From Ectocarpus siliculosus (taxonomy: Eukaryota > Sar > Phaeophyceae > Ectocarpales > Ectocarpaceae), in NCBI GenBank assembly GCA_000310025.1, contig FN649727.1, forward strand, positions 5,008,547-5,030,631: a stretch of 22,085 nt of DNA, written 5' to 3'. Shown one piece after another: positions 17,424 through 22,085 of the stretch. The notes under the pieces were generated by a model that saw nothing but the letters and a program-made list of their open reading frames with translations, had not been told where the DNA came from and ran no database searches. How positions within the stretch are numbered: the stretch's first letter is position 1; the number at the start of each line of letters is the position of its first letter. A program made the translations under genes and the position numbers.

Positions 17424-19457
17424 CTTGACTGCAGTCTTGTTGGTGATTGTGTGGTGTTGTGTTGCCGGGGGCGAGAGGAGTGAAAAGGAGAGAGTAGGAG
17501 TTCAATAATCGACTGTGCATTGGTTCATGTCCCCCGATTCATCGTGGATCCAACATTCAGATTCACCAACGCTCTCGTCTGATGTTGTTGTTGTGTGTGT
17601 CTTCTGTGACGTCAGGATATGGAGATTCAGGAAGCACAGGTCTTACACGTAGGGCGTATGAGGGATAGGTCATAATAGATCATGCTTCTTCCCACGGTTC
17701 CCCAATAGCTCCGACATGGTTGATTAGTCTAAGTGATTAATCTTTGGGATGCTGGGAACATGAACCCCACCAAGGCTCGCCCACTCTTCCGCACCACCCT
17801 GACTTGGACTTGCGTTCGCTCGGTTACGCTTGCCATTCCTCGCCACATCCCAAAGGAAATAGCCAGGCTCCGGTGGCAGGTCATAGCCACCACACTCCGG
17901 ACTCTCCGGTCACCCAGAGTTGAGGGCTCCATAAGAATACGGGAAAATATTCAAAACGCAAACATGGTTGTAGAGGGATGTAACGCCAGGCGCCAAGTCC
18001 ATCGCAGACAACAACAAGAACCATAGCCAAGATGCGGGTTCAGTCATGAGTGCAGGGTGATGAGTGACCCTCTTCTTGTTTCTCCGGACAGTCGGTGTCC
18101 CTCTCTTCTCTCTTTCTGTCACTCCGCTAAGAGAGAGCCACGGCAGCAGCGGCAGCACATGCAAACATGATCAGGAAGGATCGAATCATTGATTCAAGAA
18201 CATTCATCAACAAGAACGGGACTGTTGGCGGGACTGTGAGAATTTCCTTTCCTTGCCACGCCAATCCTCCCCTCGACACTCTGTACGAAACCCCGGATTT
18301 CTCCCCGACTTCTCCCACAACTACAACAGACAACCAACACGCCAACACGCCAACCTCAGCCCTCAGCCCTTACCTCGTGTGCCGCGATGCCGGTAAGTGT
18401 CGGTGTAGTGTCAACAACTGGATGCGTACCTACATCAGTAGCCCGCTGCATCTATCTATATGCAGCGCACTTCAAATGAGGCCCATCGTGTCACTTGCCT
18501 TGCATCCAGTCCACCAACAGCAACAGCAGTCTGCTTGCTGTAGCCTAACAGGCCTCACCTGCCAAGCAACTTCTCTGTGTTCCACCTCTGTAGACGTGAT
18601 AGGCTGCTATTGAATTGTTCCAACCGTTCGTTAGGTAGCAAAACGGAGCGCGGTTGACAGCACCGCTTCACGTACAAGCAATATTCAAGCCGAACGTTGA
18701 GCGCAGTGCAGTGGTCGATGCTGAAGCGGGTCTTTATTTATTGCTCTGTCCAGATCAGGGAGCGACCGGTTGCCGGTGGCAGCCCCCTCACGTGAAAGCA
18801 CCATGTTTGGCGGGTTTCTTAACACAACACAAGAGAGTAGATGATGTGCCGCACCCTGAAACGCCTCTCCTCTAGAATAATACGTGCGCTAGTTGCACGC
18901 TGGGTTTCATTCACACTTTCTTCAGGTTCACATCTGTGTACCTACACGGGCCTGCTCCTCTCTTGCCATGGAACTCATATTGTAAAAACGTTACATCTAG
19001 AGTACAGCAGTGCGCGCTTTGCGGGACTGGTGGGAATATGCCTCACCGCCATAGCTTGGGCGTTGATCAAGTATGCCTTTTCAAGTACGCGTAATCCTCA
19101 CGGCTGCTGCCCTTCTGTTTAACCTTCTCTCTATTGTACCCGTTGTATACAACGGTTTTAACTGGGCTGGAAGACTGGATGAAGATTGAACATAGGAATA
19201 ACGTTGACTTAACAGCTGTGTTGGGTTTGAACGGAGTTGTTACTTTACGCACAATGATCCTCGTTGAGCTCTATTCAAAACGCGCGACGTGGTGAAAATA
19301 GTTATTTTGCTCAATTCTTAGTGCGTGGCAATAAGCAACAAAGGTTGAATGTTATTTTGGCTTTAACGCCCTTTCCCAACAACGAAAGAGGACAGCAACC
19401 ATCCATCAGGGCCACCACAGCACTGTCAACAACGACGGCCACCCATGATCACGACAG
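17424..19457. other. divergent upstream region between phosphatase and CZIB-like gene
   Basis: About 2 kb from which the phosphatase (leftward) and the CZIB-like gene (rightward) should both be transcribed. It must contain both promoters and the first exon of the CZIB-like gene. Frames of 70-150 codons exist but show no domain. I see no convincing TATA box, phosphate-response element or transposon remnant. A possible tiny start exon is listed separately. Confidence 0.5.
19073..19084 (+). CDS. candidate 12-nt first coding exon of the CZIB-like gene
   Basis: ATGCCTTTTCAA (MPFQ) is followed by a donor-like GTACGC and has A at -3. It ends in phase 0, as the acceptor at 19457/19458 requires, and would give MPFQVFVLKVKCEL, close in length to the short N-terminus of the family. 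A second candidate, ATG 19037 to a GTATGC donor at 19070, is also phase 0 and would add 11 residues. Neither is proven. Confidence 0.25.
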
Positions 19458-21433
19458 GTTTTCGTTCTCAAGGTCAAGTGCGAGCTCGACAATGTTGCCT
19501 CGATGCAAGCGGACGAGAACAACAAGTGGATCCTGACCATGCAGAGTCCGGACGCGGGGGAACGACGGGAGCACGTAGAGGTCACTAAAGCAAGAAACGA
19601 AGAGTTGGACGGAAGCAGGTGAGCTACAGTATCAGGATGGAAGCGGGGTGAGGGGGTGGCGGGGGGGGAAGCGAGGCACAAGTTGCGGCTGTCGCTTGTT
19701 GAGTGCTCTTCCCGATTGTGGGAGGGCTGGAACGAAGGAAGCCCGCCGTAGTGTTTGCTACTTTATCTCATGTTCTGCACGGTTGTATCGATGAGGTCAT
19801 GCCTTCAGGCGTGTTCGTGGATATTTTCAGCCTCACAAAACCGTGTCGTAATGCTTCGATGCTTTGTTGATGTGACTCTCGTTGTACCCGCTCCCTCTCC
19901 CTCTCCCTCGGTCCCCCCCTTGGTCCCTCCCTCCCTCCCTCCCTCCCCCCCTCCGACCTTTCCCTTTCGATCATGAGCGATGCGGTTGGGAACAAGAGCG
20001 GTGCTCCGCCTCCCCCGAGAAGCCTCCCTCTAACTCTGATCACACGCCAAAACAGCAGACAAAACCTGAGTGCCCGCCCCACCCCCACCCCGCGCCCTCG
20101 TCGATCCATCTCGCGCTCCTCAGGGGGACCGCCAATTTTGTTGTGAAGTGGCAGGGGGCCAAGAAGCAGGCCACAGCGAATATCGTGGAAATCAAGAAGG
20201 TGGGTTCGGGGAATGTGGCGAAAGACAACAGATCACGGAGCAGTAAGGGCCACCGCGTACTTGCGAAAACCAGCGCTGTAGGTGAGGGGGATTTTTTCCC
20301 GCGATGCGCGCTGGTTGTCTTGAAAAGTGGCGCGTTCGCCTTGCCTCTTCCCACAGGCAAAGGTTGTGATCGATGTTGTCGCCACGTGTAGGTGGTTTTG
20401 CCACGTCTCGTGTCCTGTCTACTAGTGTGGTGGCATTGCTGTTTGGCCCCACACACAGAAACCGCACTCAGTGTCTTAGACCAGGAGTAGGCCAGGGGCG
20501 GCGCGGGGCGAGAGGGACAGGGAGGAAAGGTTTGCGCTACATACTCTGCGACCAAACTTTTTAACCCAACGGATTTACCTGTACGAGTCCAATATAAACG
20601 CCGCGCGTTTCCGTTGATGGCATCTTCGCATCGACCCTGCTTGCCGAACCCTTGCTTGCATCAATTTTTCGGACAAGGTGACCACCCAGGGACTGATCAA
20701 GGGGGACCAGTCGGGAGAATTTGTGCCGATTTTCGCGTTGGATTGCAGGTATGAGGTCACATCCCCGCGCGACACGAGTAGAATAAACACTTTGCGACCA
20801 CTCCTGGGATGTGTTCAAGGTCAGGCGTAGCTTGCACGCGTTTTGTTCGCGGGATCTGCGTGGTTAATGATTTGCATCGCGTTATTTCCGATTCACGAGA
20901 GGTAGTTGGGGCTCACCCCCAAGTTGACGTTGTTGTTCCTGACAACTGAAACCCGCAAACACACACACTCATGTGGGCACACCGACGACAGTTGGCGAAG
21001 GTGCCGCCAACACCACAAGGATAGTCTAGACCCAGGCTCACTCATTCATACTCTTATGAGGGACCGGCAGAGAGAAAACTATGGTATCACATGATGTGTT
21101 TCTCTATGCGCACCGGTGTCATGATCTGACGCTTTGCGGTTTGCCGTACCCCTATCTCCGCTGACACCGCCGACAACAACGACGACCACTACGTCGTGCT
21201 GGATGGATTGACACGACGACAACAACAACAAACCGCGCCGCATACCCCCCCTCAGGGGACTGGAACCCATAGAGTGGCACCCGTCGACAGACTTCGCGGT
21301 GACCAGCGAGGGCGGCACGGTCTACGCCAGCGACGGGGTGGATCTGAGCGAGGAAGATTGGTCGGACTACTGCGAGAAGAGCGCGGCGCCGATTAGCATC
21401 ATGGAGATCGAGCACAAGTTCGAGGTTGCTTGA
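19458..21433 (+). CDS. CZIB: CZIB/C1orf123-like protein (DUF866, UPF0587) lacking both CXXC motifs
   Basis: Exons 19458-19618, 20124-20199, 20678-20748 and 21256-21433 (stop TGA 21431-21433). Phases close, giving 161 residues plus a short unresolved first exon; human CZIB has 160. Colinear similarities to the human protein (recalled) are VLKVKCELDNV with ALQLKATLENI; NNKWILTMQ with FRWYLKMK; GTANFVVK with GSASMVQK; FALDCRGLEPIEWHP with VEFECRGLEPVDFQP; and DLSEEDWSDYCEKSAAPISI with NLQEKDWTDYDEKAQESVGI. The family is a small, widely conserved two-lobed beta protein that binds one zinc through two CXXC motifs. Its cellular role is poorly defined. Here the first motif position reads QSPDAGE and the second KWQGAKK, so none of the four cysteines is kept. 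Frame, splice sites and length are intact, arguing against a pseudogene. Confidence 0.85.
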
Positions 21434-22085
21434 AAGGGGTGTTTCTTTGTCTTCTTGTGTTTTAACACGTCGCAGTCGTTCGTGGGTTCGAATCCGGATA
21501 TGAACACTTTTGGAGTGGGTGTTCTTCCTGACACCCCTGAGCACTCTTGTACACAGCATGGTTGATGGAAAAACTTCATCGTCTCTGTTACTTATTACGC
21601 TTGGTTTGAAGTTCGAGACACAGCGTCGCTATGATGTGTCCAGCGGGAAGGCGGGGTCGTGACCTGACTGATTGCACACGGGAGAGGCCTGCCTGTTCGG
21701 CATCAAGGAAAGCAAACATGTAAATGTATAAAGAACACCACCGAGACCTTGATTGATAATATTTCAAGGAGATCTCCTTTCGGCCTCTCGTCGAAACGTG
21801 TGGAGATGGGGTGGGTGGAGTGGGTGCCTTCCAAGAGAAGAACGCTGCCCGCACGCCGGATGGGGTATGGGCAGGAGCGTCGCACTTTTTGCTGTTGACA
21901 GGATAAGCAGGGAGCATCATGTGGCAGGCGTGTTCGTGTAATTTTTCTTTGCCTCGTACATGTGTACGTGTTGGATGCCGTAAAAATTTCGGTCGAAGAT
22001 GGCACCCCCGCCGGCGAGGTCGCCACCCTTCATCTGGGTTGGTAGGTGTTTTGGCGTTGCCCTGGGCAACCGTGCAGGCGGACCG
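21434..22085 (+). other. 3' flank of the CZIB-like gene and unassigned right end
   Basis: This region probably begins with the 3' UTR. Near the right edge one plus-strand frame, open from 21902, reads DAVKISVEDGTPAGEVATLH just before a possible TG|GTAGGT donor (22043). It looks protein-like and could be an exon of the next gene. An ATG at 21999 in another frame also stays open to the window end, and the opposite strand has a 107-codon frame (21703-22026). None can be confirmed without the adjacent sequence. Confidence 0.25.

Noticed and set aside
21480-21500. GGTTCGAATCC, identical to a tRNA B-box/T-loop
   Set aside because: The flanking bases do not form a T stem, and no acceptor, D or anticodon arms can be folded upstream, so it is a chance match in the 3' flank of the CZIB-like gene.

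Overview
The window looks like nuclear DNA of an intron-dense eukaryote, most likely a brown alga of the Ectocarpus type. The reasons are moderately high GC, CAG/CTG and homopolymer tracts in introns, genes cut into about ten short exons by introns of roughly 170-560 nt (one of 1.5 kb), GT-AG splice sites, and proteins that are clearly eukaryotic. The organism is an inference; no rRNA or organelle marker is present. Nothing resembles a prokaryotic operon, CRISPR array or insertion sequence.

Three protein-coding genes were reconstructed exon by exon. (1) Plus strand, 3227-9673: a Rex1/REXO5/SDN-type DEDDh 3'-5' RNA exonuclease. Eleven phase-consistent exons give 714 codons plus stop, and all five catalytic residues are present. 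Convincing coding exons further upstream (1513-1608, 1821-2282, perhaps 1137-1221) carry a beta-rich segment that I do not recognise. They may be the N-terminus of the same protein, but the splice phases to exon 3227 do not close. (2) Minus strand, 17423-11895: a secreted alkaline phosphatase. Ten phase-consistent exons give 507 residues with a signal peptide, the nucleophilic serine and all metal ligands. (3) Plus strand, 19458-21433: a CZIB/C1orf123 (DUF866, UPF0587) family protein in four exons, with a short first exon probably further upstream. It has lost both CXXC zinc-binding motifs that define the family.

Layout: 1-145 may be the 3' end of another gene; 146-1136 holds nothing certain; 1137-9673 is the exonuclease region; 9674-11894 is a convergent intergenic region; 11895-17423 is the phosphatase; 17424-19457 is a shared divergent upstream region; 19458-21433 is the CZIB-like gene; 21434-22085 is mostly unassigned. 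The three genes have unrelated functions (RNA processing, phosphate scavenging, a conserved protein of unclear role), and I see no sign that they form one system. The most interesting points are the cysteine-less CZIB homologue, microsatellites or a G-quadruplex motif starting exactly at splice donors, the unexplained N-terminal exons of the exonuclease, and minisatellite-like duplications in the first phosphatase intron.
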